Origin: Siphonodentalium dalli
Lineage: Eukaryota > Mollusca > Scaphopoda > Gadilida > Siphonodentaliidae
Assembly: GCA_032622095.1 (NCBI GenBank)
Contig: CP136061.1
Coordinates: 50,041,797 to 50,105,796, forward strand
Reading direction: 5' to 3'
DNA length: 64,000 bases
Below, piece after piece: positions 10,926 to 23,093 of this stretch. The stretch's first letter is position 1, and every line of letters starts with the position of its first letter. The position numbers and the translations under genes are program-made. Under the pieces are notes generated by a model, which saw only the letters and a program-made list of their open reading frames with translations, searched no databases and was not told the DNA's origin.

Positions 10926-11197
10926 TTAACCCTTCCATTACTGGAGCTAACTGAATTTTTTTTAAAACCCTGTGTCAATGCATTCTCTTATACATGTATT
11001 TTGAGTCTCCCATAGGGAGCCTTGCATATATAAGAGAATACATTGGCCTAACAATATCTACCTTGACCTTGTAAGCCAGTGCATTTTCTTATATATGCAA
11101 GGCTCCCTATGGAAGATTCAAATATATAAGAGAATGCACTGGCACAGGATATTTAATGCTGCACCAGCACAGCTCCCATCATGAACCTCAGGGTTGA
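10926..11197 (-). mobile_element. family B MITE, inverted (copy 2)
   Basis: Left end TTAACCCTTCCATTACTGGA, two family-B hairpins, then GCTCCCATCATGAACC toward a degraded right end. It is inverted relative to 10484-10730. Confidence 0.7.
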
Positions 11198-11251
11198 TGA
11201 ATTAAATTTAATGCAGGTTACACCACACAGTAATCAATGTGTAGAATAATA

Positions 11252-11532
11252 TGTAGGTTGCGATTTAGTAATACAAGTTTGGCTATGCAGTAATGCCCTA
11301 AATAATTGACTCCTTAACCACAGCAGAATTATGGGTAACTTTTCAGGATTTAACCGGAAATATTGCTTGTTGCCATTCATCGGAAAGCTCTCAGTGAGGG
11401 CTTTCCGATGAATGGCAACAAGCCATATTTCCGACAAATCCTGAAAAGTTACCCATAATTCTGCTGTGGTTAAGGAGTCAATTATTTAGGGCATTTCTGT
11501 AGGTTGCGATTTAGTAATACAAGTTTGGCTAT
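11252..11532. mobile_element. long palindromic MITE, family E, flanked by a 35-bp direct duplication
   Basis: A near-perfect palindrome of about 215 bp (11285-11500) has arms from AGTAATGCCCTAAATAATTG to CATCGGAAAGC and a loop of a few bases. The same 35 bases (starting TGTAGGTTGCGATTTAGTAA) lie at 11252-11286 and 11498-11532, immediately outside or overlapping both ends. Confidence 0.8.
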
Positions 11533-11919
11533 ATATGCGGGCTTGAAAAGATGATGAAAACTGATCATTTTATGTTTATCATCTCAGTACCTGGGTGCAG
11601 TAGTTTTCTGCAGCCTTTAGCTATGCATGGAAGACACCGCCGACACACACTCAATAAAATTTACATAAAGAACACAGCAATCTTGTTCTGAATGAATTTA
11701 TGCACTCATACATGAACAATATAACTGCCGACAGGTATACAATTCTCCTTCAAAAATATGCATACATTATATATTTCATGAGTAATTTATGGACTTTGAT
11801 ATATGTACTCATCTTATTTTGTCTGTCACATTCTGATGCTTGCACTCGGGGTCACAAATTTAAGAGACATCCCTCTTGTGGTTTAAAATAAAACAGGTTT
11901 ACTGTCATATTATGAAATT
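11533..11919. other. intergenic, no feature seen
   Basis: No gene or repeat recognised. A 63-codon open frame at 11700-11891 has no supporting features. Confidence 0.35.
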
Positions 11920-12568
11920 TAAACCTTTCTACACTAAATGGAATTTTAATGGATTCTCCAACCAAGTTAATAAAGTGTACATTAGAACGATCTATAATTG
12001 ATTTGGAGGAAAGTACAAATAATATTTATAAGCAGACAATAGAAGTCCTGTTTATTGAGGGAAATGTTCAGATAATAAGTTCAACAAATGACCATAGTAG
12101 TTGAACTTAATATGTGAACATTTCCTATGGGATATCAACGTGTATTTAGTATAGAAAGGGTTAAACTTATTATCTGAACATTTCCAATGGGATAGCTACT
12201 CATCAATGATACTTTAGTACAGAACCGATTGAACCTATTATCTGGACATTTCCTGTTGGGATAACTACTCATCAATGATACTTTTGTATAGAAAGGGCTA
12301 AACTTATTATCAGAAAATTGCATAAAGGGTTATACTACTCATCAATGATACTTTAGTATAGAAAGGGTTTAACTTATTATCTGAACATTTCCTATGGGAT
12401 AACTACTCATCAATGATACTTTAGTATAGAAAGGGTTAAACTTATTATCTGAACATTTCCAATGGGACAATTATACTAATCAATGATGCTTTAGTACAGA
12501 AAGGATCTGAACATTTCCTATGGGATAACAACTCATCAATGATGCTTTAGTATAAAAAGGGTTAAAAG
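11920..12568 (+). mobile_element. family F MITE with tandemly expanded right end
   Basis: The left end CCTTTCTACACTAAATGG and the first 200 bp match the element at 14655-14895. The right end, with TTATCTGAACATTTCC, CTACTCATCAATGATACTTT and TAGTATAGAAAGGGTTAA, is repeated about seven times at intervals of about 65 bp. Each repeat ends like a complete transposon terminus. Confidence 0.75.
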
Positions 12569-12615
12569 ACAAAAGAGAGCAATATAATATAAGCCATGAC
12601 ACACATCGTTTGTTT

Positions 12616-13260
12616 ACAATCAATCAATCTTTATTGGAAAAAAGTCCACGTTAAAACATTATTTCATTATTCAAATACAGACTAATAAATTTTGAACATC
12701 TACACCGAACATAACAAATATAATATACATGTAACTGTACGTACATACAAAATTACCATCTGACAAGAATGAGCTCATGTTAGTTTTGATTGTCCTCATC
12801 TACTTTCTTGTTTCAAAATTCAAATGTGTGTTTAATAAAATCACAGATGTTTTGTATCCAAATATGTTGCTGGATTTAAAATAGATTCAGTTGATATTTC
12901 CTCCCTGCTGTTGAATATTGATTCATAATTTCCCCCAAGCTATTCTATAATGTATATTCTTGAATAAAATATTCATTTTCAACTTTATTTTCGCAGTTTG
13001 GACTATAACGTTCATCATAATCTTTTATTGGCTTAGAATATCTTCCAACCTCGCTCATAAGCGGATGTGAACTTATACATATTTTATTCAATGCAGAACG
13101 TTTATACAAGGGTAAGTTGAAAGTGAGATAATTTTGAAGTCCGAAACCTTCAGTTCAGTTTCCGGTAATTTAAGTTTTACCTTAGAAGTTAGATCCGAGG
13201 TGTTTGAACTGTAAAATGAGAAGGCAAATGTCAGATAAGTTGAATCTCACCCAAAAAAGA
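12616..13260 (-). pseudogene. 3' end of a non-LTR retrotransposon (LINE), decayed
   Basis: Read on the minus strand, the last ORF portion contains RSALNKICISSHPLMSEVGR, then YDERYSPNCENKVENEYF and a stop near 12950. This order (R..L..L..SSH.L..E.GR followed by a Cys/VENE motif) is the familiar C-terminal tail after the reverse transcriptase in CR1/Rex-like LINEs. It is followed by an AT-rich 3' UTR ending CCAATAAAGATTGATTGATT, the typical short-repeat LINE tail. Upstream ORF sequence is missing or out of frame, so the copy is 5'-truncated and dead. Confidence 0.7.
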
Positions 13261-13300
13261 ATGTAAAAAAAATGTGGTGTTATCAAACATTCACTTCAGA

Positions 13301-13458
13301 ATTAAAAATCCTGTGCCAGTGGATTCTATTACATGTATATATGCGAGTCTCCCATAGGGAGCCTCACATATATAAGAGAATGTCTCGCAAATATAAGAGA
13401 ACGCATTGGCACAGGGTTTTCGCAAAATTTCAGGAAGCTCCAGTCATGGAAGGGTTAA
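13301..13458 (+). mobile_element. family B MITE, left-truncated (copy 3)
   Basis: Starts within the element at AAATCCTGTGCCAG, keeps one hairpin and part of another, and ends TTTCAGGAAGCTCCAGTCAT...GGAAGGGTTAA. Confidence 0.7.
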
Positions 13459-13542
13459 AAAAAAAAACATATCCCTGGATAAATTTTTGCTTGTGTTAAT
13501 TCAGGCTATGTAAATATATATCATTACGCCATCATAAATTGA

Positions 13543-14084
13543 TTAAAGATACGGGCGGCGTTGGCATTGCGTATACTCTTAAAATATTCAGCTCCGTCAA
13601 AAACCACCATAAACAGAAGGAATAGTAAAATATAGACAGACTTTGTTCTTATACCAATAAGAAATATGGCATAAATAGTATGTTATTGTCATATGTTTTT
13701 CCTTTATGTAAACAAAAATCATTACAGAACCTGGCTGTTGTTTAGATCCGGATATGGTAAACAAAGAGCGTTATTTGTTACTGTTTTCCTGATATGGAAA
13801 TAATAAAGAGCGTTTATATCATTTGTGTGTGATTGACCAATAGAATTGCGCTGTGTTATGAAAACAGAAGCAAAACTTAATACGAGCAGGTTCTTTGTTT
13901 ACCTACACCATCGAGCAGGTTCTTGTTTACGTACACCATCGTACCTCTTGAAGACAATATACTATTTACGCGCCGATTATGTTTGGCATGTGAGCAAAAC
14001 TATATATATTTTAGTATTCCTTCTGTTGATGGCGATTTGAACAAATATGAATATTTCTGCAACGAACGCCGCCTGTATCTTTAA
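13543..14084. mobile_element. TTAA-flanked inverted-repeat element, family K
   Basis: Left end TTAAAGATACGGGCGGCGTT and right end AACGCCGCCTGTATCTTTAA are inverted repeats. The homology continues inward with gaps (ACAGAAGGAATAGTAAAATA). TTAA is at both ends. The interior contains a direct duplication of about 29 bp (GAGCAGGTTCTT...TACACCATC) at 13886-13944. No transposase is seen. Confidence 0.7.
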
Positions 14085-14654
14085 ATAGAAGCTTCTTTTT
14101 TCAGATGTTACATTCTGCTTATTTATTACTATAAATGATCTGATATTTCATATCTTTATTTTACCATATTTTATTTCTTGATACAACGGTGCTATGCTGT
14201 ATAAAACCTTATACAATTTATAACAAATTATAATTAAACAATATTATGAGAGCATTATGTATAAATATTACGTGGATAATTATCCAGATAACTTCTTTAA
14301 TGAGATGGTATTTATGAAACAAAAGAAGGGAGACAAGTTGAATGGAATACAATAATGCTTTTCCCAATGAACCAGCTGATGGAATGGCTAAAAATATGCT
14401 GCAACCTATACATGTATATACATTTGAATATTTTAGAACCAAAATGTTCTAAACCAGATCGAACTTAATATTTGCACTCAATCAGATAATCGGAGTAACT
14501 TTTTACATTGACACTTGTGAATATGTCTGAGATTTCAATACATTACATTAGTGTTAACCTTTGCCATTGTCAGATTAACGCGATATGTTGGAAAATCTGG
14601 TTTGTTGAACAAGTTGGTCTGATATGGGTGACATAATAAAAGTTTTTTTCATTA

Positions 14655-14895
14655 ATTAAGTATTTCTATACTAAATGGATTCTTCCACTCAGTTATAAAA
14701 GTATACATTGGAACGGCCTATTTTTCATTTTGGGATGTTCAGGTAATAAAAGCAGACGACAGACAGGCGAAAGATAAAACAAGTGCAGAATAAATTATAT
14801 TCATTGCTGAATACAGGTCGTTTGTTGAACTTATTATCTGAACATATCTTATGGAAACTTCTCGTCAATGAGAATTTAGTATAGAAAGGATAAAA
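14655..14895 (+). mobile_element. family F MITE (copy 2)
   Basis: Ends TTTCTATACTAAATGGATTC and TTTAGTATAGAAAGGAT are inverted repeats. The interior includes GGTCGTTTGTTGAACTTATT. This is an un-expanded relative of 11920-12568. Confidence 0.65.
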
Positions 14896-15144
14896 GGAAT
14901 TGTCGATCCAGTGCAGTGACCGCAATTGGTCAGCCTTTGTCATGACATAAGCTCTATATCTGAAGTGTTGTGTTCTATGTATGCTGTATGAATGCATGTA
15001 GTCTTCAAAATGCATTTTGTTTTATCACATTTCATGATATATGCTAGCTGTCTCTATGCATACAAATATATAGATGAAATTTTTACACAATTTTAAAGTG
15101 TTTGTTCTTCATTACTTCCCCACACAGCGTTAGTCCTTTATAGA

Positions 15145-15640
15145 ATTAAAGGCCCAAATTATGATGTTCACACTCCAAATTATTTCCTTTATACCTTAAT
15201 ATAACTTAAAGACATATAAAGACATTAAGTGCGTATTTAATTTGATCAATTTAAAGTGATATTTCATGACTCAGTCACTACAATGATTTGAAGAATGTGC
15301 CAATAAACTATTATTGTCAAAATATTCAACAACATCGGCTGTGACCTTTCATAGTAAACTTTACTACTAGTATGCAAAAAATGTAAACAAACCGTCGTTC
15401 ATCATCCTGAATAAATCACGGATAAACAAATGAGATTGATTTTGTCAATGAGAGTCACTTTGTTTAATTTATATGAAAGAATGGCGATGTGTTCTGGTAA
15501 TTTTTATTTTAAATTTATTGAAATACCTGTGTTGATCAAGTTTATTTGCGGTCAGACCCATCAGTGTGTTTCAAATCACTTTAATTGGTGAACAGTGTCT
15601 TCAAATAGCGACAAAATGTACATTATTTCACACCCATTGA
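15145..15640. repeat. dispersed repeat I (copy 1)
   Basis: Starts TTAAAGGCCCAAATTATG. It contains TCACTACAATGATTTGAAGA and TATTATTGTCAAAATATTCA, which recur in the same order at 56655-56935 in an SLC41 intron. The class is unknown. Confidence 0.6.
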
Positions 15641-15799
15641 TATGAGGCATTGAATACATATTATTGTATACCTCTAGTGGAATACAAGCCGGAACTATTC
15701 TTTTTGACATTGTCACCAAGAAAGATGACGTACATTAAGTCAACAATCCGCTTCGGGCGATGCCCCGATCATTACTGGTCATTCATCAGACTTTAATCA

Positions 15800-16430
15800 C
15801 AACTAGAGGTGTGACTGTCCCAATGGGACTACGGATACCCCCCTGTTTTTAAAATACTAAGATGTTTCACATGTCAAACATTTAGTTAAAATAATAAATT
15901 AACAGTTCCCATTGCAGGTGTACAACCATAACTCTAATCTTAAACCTATTGACCGAAAAATGTAGAAAAAAAAGCTTGGACAAAATTATGTATGTTGCGA
16001 AAAAATTATGTATGTTGCGAAAATATTTCTAAGTCGAAAAAGGGGAATAACTCCACACAAAAAATGTCGGACAGACGTCATAATCGCAGGTGCACAAGTT
16101 CCCATGGTACTAAATATCTGTGCCACGTTTTTAAAAAATTGACCAAAAAATGTAGGAATAAAAGCACGGACAAAAGTATACATGTTGCGAAAATTTTCTA
16201 AGTCGAAAAAGGGGGGATAACTCCACCAAAAAAAGTCCGACAGACGTCATGATCGCAGGTGCACAGGTTCCCATGGTGGTTGATGTCTGTGCCAAGTTTC
16301 ACGGAAATTGATCAAAAAACGACTGAGAAAAACTCCAGACAAATTTGTGTCCACGGACGGACGACGAGCGGACGGACAAGCTGACTCCAGTATACCCCCC
16401 TAACTTCGTTGCGGAACACCTGTAGCCTGG
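15800..16430. repeat. internally duplicated repeat block
   Basis: Two imperfect copies of a unit of about 190 bp contain TTTCTAAGTCGAAAAAGGGG, ATAACTCCACA, GTCGGACAGACGTCAT and GCACAAGTTCCCATGG, followed by GGACGGACGACGAGCGGACG. Related wording (TTTCTAAGTCGAAAAGGG) occurs in the array at 45965-46600. Confidence 0.6.
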
Positions 16431-16536
16431 AAGCATTCACCAACTGGAAGAAAATCAATCACTTCAATTTTGAAACTACATCCTTTTTTATCATAATGCA
16501 TTACACAACATTTATCAGTGAACTACAAAGAAACCA

Positions 16537-17000
16537 ATGTCAGAAATGGTAACGTGCTCAAGATCATATATTATATACCCATGATTGTAATTACAGAATG
16601 TAAAATATATTGGTTTCATGAATGACCAACTCATAATTCCGTTAAAACAACTAATTCTTCAAATTATTACAACAACTATATATGGCTTATCACTGAAGGT
16701 TTCTCATGCATCTCACCAGAATTCCCAACTACACCTTTTACCGGACTCGGCCTCCGGGTCGCAGTTCGACTTTTAATCCGTCCCAAAAATTCTCATTTAT
16801 ATAAATAAAATGCCATGGCCCATGTATACCAAGAATCAGTGAAACATTATACACGTGGAGCGCGAAACAAGCTAGAATTATATTGCTTCCATCACTACTC
16901 TCCAGATCCAAATAATAGTACAGGGCAGAATAATAGTACAGAGCAGAATCATTGTAGATGGTAGAAACATGGGACACACAGAATAAAACTTTCAAGCCAT
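16537..17000. repeat. dispersed repeat H (copy 2)
   Basis: Matches 3579-4010 in two blocks (16537-16634 and 16722-16855). Confidence 0.65.
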
Positions 17001-17662
17001 ATTACTTGACATACCATACTAATAGATGTAAGAAAATTATTAAGTTGTAAATCCTGCATAGACTTTAAGCTATATTTTAACTATATTACAGTACTTATAC
17101 TGGCCAAACTTGTACCCAACAATCACAATTGTTTTCTTGGAGAATAAATATTCTAATACCATTTGAATTCCTCTGTACTAATATATATATGCTAAGAGCC
17201 CGAAGCTGCCATCGAATGCCGCCGCCAGCCATATTGGCCACAAGTCGCCGCCAGTCATATTATCTCTAACGCCATGGCAGCCACATGAAGAACTCTCGGC
17301 TGCCGGAATTGTAAAATGGCTGACCCGTGTACATGGGCCTATATGTCAAGCACAACTGTAGGCTACTGTTGATCAACTTAATCACAGAGAACTAAACCGC
17401 ATTGCCTAATATTGGCATACTAGCATGGACACGGCACAGTTGTTATATTATCAGAACACCCGGGCCTCTCAATGTGGAATAGACTATTCCAATGCATGGG
17501 TTAAAGTATGAATTATTTATTTCGACACAACTCAGTCTCAGACATCGCTGGCATTTGTCAATATATGCACATAACATGCATCATTCAATAATGCATACAT
17601 ATATCTCAAGATGCCAGTGATGCTAGCAGTCTGAAGTCGACAGAAGTCCCAATGTAACTTAT
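17001..17662. other. intergenic, no gene seen
   Basis: Contains an imperfect inverted repeat near 17540-17630 (GACATCGCTGGCATTTG against CAAGATGCCAGTGATG). No coding region is supported. Confidence 0.35.
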
Positions 17663-18017
17663 ACCGATTAGATGGAAAGATAATTTTTAAAATTAAAATT
17701 AGTTTTTCCTCAAGGGAAGCCCGAAACTGAACTATATGGATTATTATCCTCGGCCTTGTGTTATCAGGAGGGTTAAAATTTATTGTCCGTTTATTAGCCT
17801 ACTCCGGTCAATCAGCGCTCGGATTAGCTCACGCATGAATGCGTCCCGTGCAAATCCCGCGCTCTTAACAATTCATCTAGCCAGTTTTATTTCCGACTTT
17901 TAATAATAAGATTTGCGAGTCGCGGGGTTGGGAATGGCACCGCCATGGGAGGGATCTATGATAGTTCAGTTTCGGGCTTCCCTTGAGGAAAAACTAATTT
18001 TAATTTTAAAAATTATC
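17663..18017. mobile_element. MITE-like element G with ~57-bp perfect inverted ends
   Basis: GATAATTTTTAAAATTAAAA...TTTTTCCTCAAGGGAAGCCC at the left is repeated in perfect inverse at 17967-18017. About 195 bp of its left half (from TATGGATTATTATCCTCGG to TAGCCAGTTTTATTTC) recurs inverted at 22880-23065, the right end of the adjoining 5-kb island. The two elements therefore share end sequences. Confidence 0.7.
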
Positions 18018-21000
18018 TTTTTCCGCCAAGGAGAAGCCCTTCAACTGAACTATATGGATTAGAATGCAAGCCCAGGAGGAGGCAACGAGCAATAAATTTA
18101 ATATTCCAGTTTGACGGGAATGTACTCTTCCAAACAGATTTCATGTAAATGTGATTTAGTCATGAATCAGCTTTGATATGTTATGTGAAAGAGCTCATAA
18201 ATTCAGATTCCAGCATTGCTCAAGCTTGTACCTCCCCCCCTTGTCTTTTGGAATAAACATCCCAGGCAGTGCCATACCATACGTGCCAGCTACTAGTAGA
18301 AACCGAGCAGTAGAGACTTCTTCTTCTGCTGCTGCTTTTCTCTCGTGTCCTGCGATGAGAGTGATGGCGGTATTTACTATTTATATCTTTCCAAATAGAA
18401 AGCGCTATAGACGGTACGCGACAGCGAGTCTTCCTCACACAGAACAGCCTCCAAAGGCTCGGGTGCTATTGTCCCGGAGGATTGGTTGCCCGAATCTCAG
18501 AGAACGGCACTTTGCCTGCCACGGTCTGCTGATGCAGGACCAGGGGGCGCGAACTGGTACAGCCCGAGGACTGGTACAGTTGTGCAAAGTTTGTGTAATT
18601 CATTGTAACAAGATTTGACACATATCATGTGATGAAGTTTTTACAAGAGATCGACCCGTGTCGTGTCCGTACGCAAAGCGAGTTCCCTAGGAACGACAGA
18701 ATCCTTGACCGACAGTGGGAACCACCGTCGGCCCGAGATCCTTGCTCATCGTCGTCAAAGCCATCAGACGCCAGGAGAATTATAGAAACTAGAAAGCATG
18801 TCAGGATCGACGCCAGCAACAGAACAGCCTGCAGCAGGTTGAGGTAAGGTACTAGAGGGAAGCCCACACTGGGAATGGCTCGAACGAGGAACAATTGCGC
18901 TCGCAGTTAGATTTTAAGGTGTTATTTCCCACCCCAAGGCCAAAATGGCGGAAAAAAAGGAAATTGAAAGGATCCATTTGACCAGGGAAAGCCCCCCACC
19001 GAATCTCCCAAATGCAGGTGGTCCTGACACGCTGACATAAACGTCGATGACATACCACTAGGATCCCCTGACGGCAGAGGAGCAGGCCTGGACGTATCAC
19101 TTGGGATGACGTTTCCAGGGGGACAAGACCGACCCTCGTAATGGAGTGGGCCACGGCGCCATGGGGAAGCGTCAGAAGGCCAGTTGGCTGGTGCGCTTTG
19201 TGCGGCACGGGACAACGAGGCTTCCCCACCCAGAACAGTCGCCAAAGGCGCGGGTGCTTGTGTCCTGGAGGATTGGTTGCCCGAATCTCCGGAGGACGGT
19301 ACCCTGCCTCCCACGGTCTGCAGAAGACGGGGCTTGCAGCATGACCAGGGGGGACTGAATGGTTCCTGCCCGAGTTAAGACTGGTACGTTTGCTCAAAAT
19401 GTAAAACCATGGATCAATGGGCCCTCAACCAACTATGACAATATCGCGTATATTCATGAGCAACCCGTACGGCCATCAAAGTCGAATCTCGTTCGACTAT
19501 AAGCAAGACAAGACATTCTGTTAGTTATTAGCAAGCATAATATACAAAACATTTGTTAGTTATTGCAAAACAAGGTTAATAAGGTAAATTCCGTTATTTA
19601 CTATGGCCACGTGATCTTACCTGCTAGAAATTAAACCGCAGGTAAGATACTGTCTTTTCTCGGCGAAGAGGACGATGAGATCCGATTTCTCCTGTGCAAG
19701 AACATAGCGGTGTCCTTGCTTACGGTGAGGAGAACGTTTTATACACTTACGGAAAGTCCGCAGATGGTGGAGCAGGCCTGGAATATCCCGAGGGAGTATG
19801 ATTCCAGGGGGACAAGACCCACTCTCGTAATGGAGTGGGCCACGGACCGTGGGGAAGAGTCAGAAGTCTCAGTCCTTCCCAGGAGACAGGAGCAATTGTT
19901 CACGCAGCCGTATGCAATTCACGAGTATTAAACTGTGCACTGTTCCCTCTTGACAGAATGTGCATGGTCATAGTAATCATTGATTCAATATTAAACTATT
20001 GGAAGGTATATATAAAATCGTTCCCATCGCAGTTAAATTATGGGAATGTGAAAATGCCATGGAACATGCATGATTTGAGGTCTATCCCACAATGACATTG
20101 AATTTGAGAAAACACAACTGATGATTATACAGGCGCAAGTACATCCGTCTTCTGAATTGCGAGAGAAAATGAGAGCTCGAGCTGCGGTTACATCTGGGAA
20201 GAACTGAAGTCTGGTTGGCTGGTGCGCTGTTAGTGGCACATGATGAGTCTTCCCCACCCTAAGGCTCAGCTGTGGCATTCGCCCTTGAAGATTTGTTTTC
20301 AAAATCAACGATGGTAGCACCCCGCCAGTCACTGGTACTGGGCAGTGGTCATGCACAATATAAAGGCTTCTTGCGGAACGGCGCTTTATATGTGTGATGA
20401 TACAAATGCTTTCATTTGTGTTATTCATATAGGTTTTCTATTTACCAGATAATCATATGGATATGTAGTAATAGACGGAGAAGAGCCATGTTTTGGACTC
20501 TTTTGAAATTGGCACTGGCAGGCCTGCCGAATGCAAAATAAATCGGAAGCCGTAACGTATTTGTCGGTTGTCTGGTTGTGCTTAGGTACCCATAGGTTAC
20601 ACAAACTGTTATATTCAGTATCACGAGAGCCACATACAACTTTGACGCGACCTAGATTTCACAACCTCCACGTGAACCGAACCGTCGTTCGCCTCCCATA
20701 CGCAGGCCTGCAGTGGTCGTGCGCAATATAAATAGAAACGCTGTTCATGTAACTGCACTTTATATGTGTGACAATACAAATGCTGTCCTTTCTGTTATTT
20801 GTCCGATAATCAATTGGATATGAGGCAATAGAAGGAAAAGAGCCATGTGTTGGTCTCTGATGGAAATTATAGTGAAGGCTATTTGACATTTGATCTTTTC
20901 TATATGTGGAAATAGAAGGTAGAGAGCCAAGTGATGGACTCTGTTGGAAAGGCTATTGACAGTGCATCGGGGGCACATGACAATATAAATGCATGGTAGT

Positions 21001-23093
21001 TCACCTTGACTATTCACGGATTGAAAGCGCAGAAGTATGTCGGTATCAGTGAAAATTTACGCCATATTGATATAGTCAGTTCGTATGTCATTGAGCCTTC
21101 GAGGCACTGATACCCTTGTACTAGTATGGAACAATTATGGCTGGCCATACATGTTTTTAAGCTCACCATTTTGTATCATTTAAATTCGTAATTTGAATGT
21201 ATCTACAAACACTATATCTGAGGATAACAGTTCAGATGTTGTCTATTTGTTACAGTGAACACGTGGAAATGTCAAACATCAAAATCATCAAAAGTATAAA
21301 CATTGATTGACTGAAAATTTATTGAGACACTGGCTAGCCAATGAATCATTTCAACACTGCGACCATGCTAGGTCACACGGATATGGTGACATGCCACAAG
21401 TAGGCCAGCCAAAGGCTCGCATCCAAAATTTCTCCAAAGAGATCTGACCACGGACGGAAGTATCCTTGGATATTTAAGCAAACTATAGCTGAAGGTTCAG
21501 GCTACTGCATTTGCATATCTGTGCAGGCATGGAACAGGGAAGCCCATTCTGCAAAATACATTGAGTGATTGCAAAGAAACAGACACAATTGTCGCCGAAA
21601 TAACGACAGAGTACCGATATGAATTGATGGAGATCGCCATTCGACAATGGGAACTCAGGCTTCAAGATTCGACGAGAATCACCGAATCGATTCCCGTAAT
21701 GATTCTCACAAAACTTTACAATTTTCAGTGCCTCATGACTGACATGATTCAGCATTTGATTCTCCCAAAATGAAATGTATTTTGAGCCCTGGAACTTGAA
21801 ATGAAAATCCTTGGTGCCCAATCTTGTGTCAGATAATCCTAGTCCCCAATCAAACCAGTTGCACGATTCGTAGCAAGCGGACACTGTCAGTAATACTGGA
21901 CAGACATGTGAAGAGACTATTCAAGAGACACAGCATTATTTGAACACAGGTCATATAATACTATATGTTATAACAAACATAATCTCATTGTTTCCAACGA
22001 TTGTTCCGATAATACAATGAGGGAAAGGAAATGGAATCGCAAGAACCGAGTCAGAATTTCAAATAAATATCTTGAAGTCGATGTAACGTTTGCGACGTTC
22101 CAAGTATCCAAACACGAGCCCTCATGTTAATAGTAATACATTCGGGCTAGCTAAGATATGCAAAAATTAATCGGTAAGCACAATTAATTATAACGACATG
22201 TTGTATATGTACATTGATGTTCTGTGATAATCATTTACCAAATGTCGGTTAAGTTCCAGTCGCTCAACTTCAACTTACAATTAGTTGAGGCAAAAGAAAT
22301 TTCATTGGATTACAAGTTCTATCTTGTTTATTAATACATGTAAATTATCGCCAAAGGAGACATTTCTGTCCTGGCCAACTTTTTGCGCACTAACAGAGCT
22401 GTTGCATATACGATTAGGTAGTGGACATGAAATGAACGTAGCAAGAAGTCGGCATCATGAAATATAGTTAGCACGAAATTAGGAGACTTCGCATACCGTA
22501 CCACGTGGACTCAGAAATCGGACGATTCATGCCACCGTATATGTTGCACAATAATGCAATATAGGTTCGCTACAAGTAAACGATGTGCGTCTGCAGTCAT
22601 TGTCAAAATGGCCATCAATGGCGAAGTTCACAACGTGATTTTGTCGATTCCAATTCCAAATTTTTCGAGATAAAATGGGTCGATAAAAACACGGAATATT
22701 TATAAATAGCGTTGCGCATACTATGAAACGAAGAGTTTCTGCGCGAACTTAAAAATATTAAACGACCGGGTAAGCAACGGATAAATTGCAAGTTTGTTAT
22801 CAACAATAAATATTGAGTTGATAAACTCGCAATAGACAAATACTTCCTTTAGTTAAAACCACGTCTGATAGGTCCAAGGAGAGAAATAAAACTGGCTAGA
22901 TGAATTGTTAAGAGCGCGGGATTTGCACGGGACGCATTCATGCGTGAGCTAATCCGAGCGCTGATTGACCGGAGTCGCTGATTGACCGGAGTAGGCTAAT
23001 AAACGGACAATAAATTTTAACCCTCCTGATAACACAAGGCCGAGGATAATAATCCATATAGTTCAGTTGAAGGGCTTCTCCTTGGCGGAAAAA
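18018..23093. mobile_element. 5.08-kb inverted-repeat-bounded island, unclassified
   Basis: The segment starts TTTTTCCGCCAAGGAGAAGC, continuing to TATATGGATTA at 18061. It ends with the exact inverse at 23050-23093, giving 44-bp perfect terminal inverted repeats. The interior is GC-richer than its surroundings (18.2-19.9 kb). It contains diverged internal duplications: CCCGGAGGATTGGTTGCC-type blocks near 18470 and 19260, with a weaker one near 20280; CAGGGGGACAAGACC...CTCGTAATGGAGTGGGCCAC at 19120 and 19815; and AGAGCCATG blocks at 20484, 20840 and 20925. Short open frames exist, but none has a recognisable transposase or other domain. It may be a large non-autonomous DNA transposon or a captured-sequence element. 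No clear target duplication is visible. Confidence 0.6.

Noticed and set aside
7700-11150. CRISPR-like array of regularly repeated palindromes
   Set aside because: The spacing is irregular, the repeats are MITE hairpins with TTAA ends, and the window is a eukaryotic genome.
18178-19397. Overlapping open frames of 130-181 codons on both strands in the GC-richer island
   Set aside because: High GC lengthens chance frames. No motif is recognised, frames on both strands overlap, and the duplicated blocks are read in different frames.
21483-21884. 133-codon minus-strand frame
   Set aside because: No recognisable domain, low-complexity hints or splice context; it lies within the unclassified island and is not supported as a gene.
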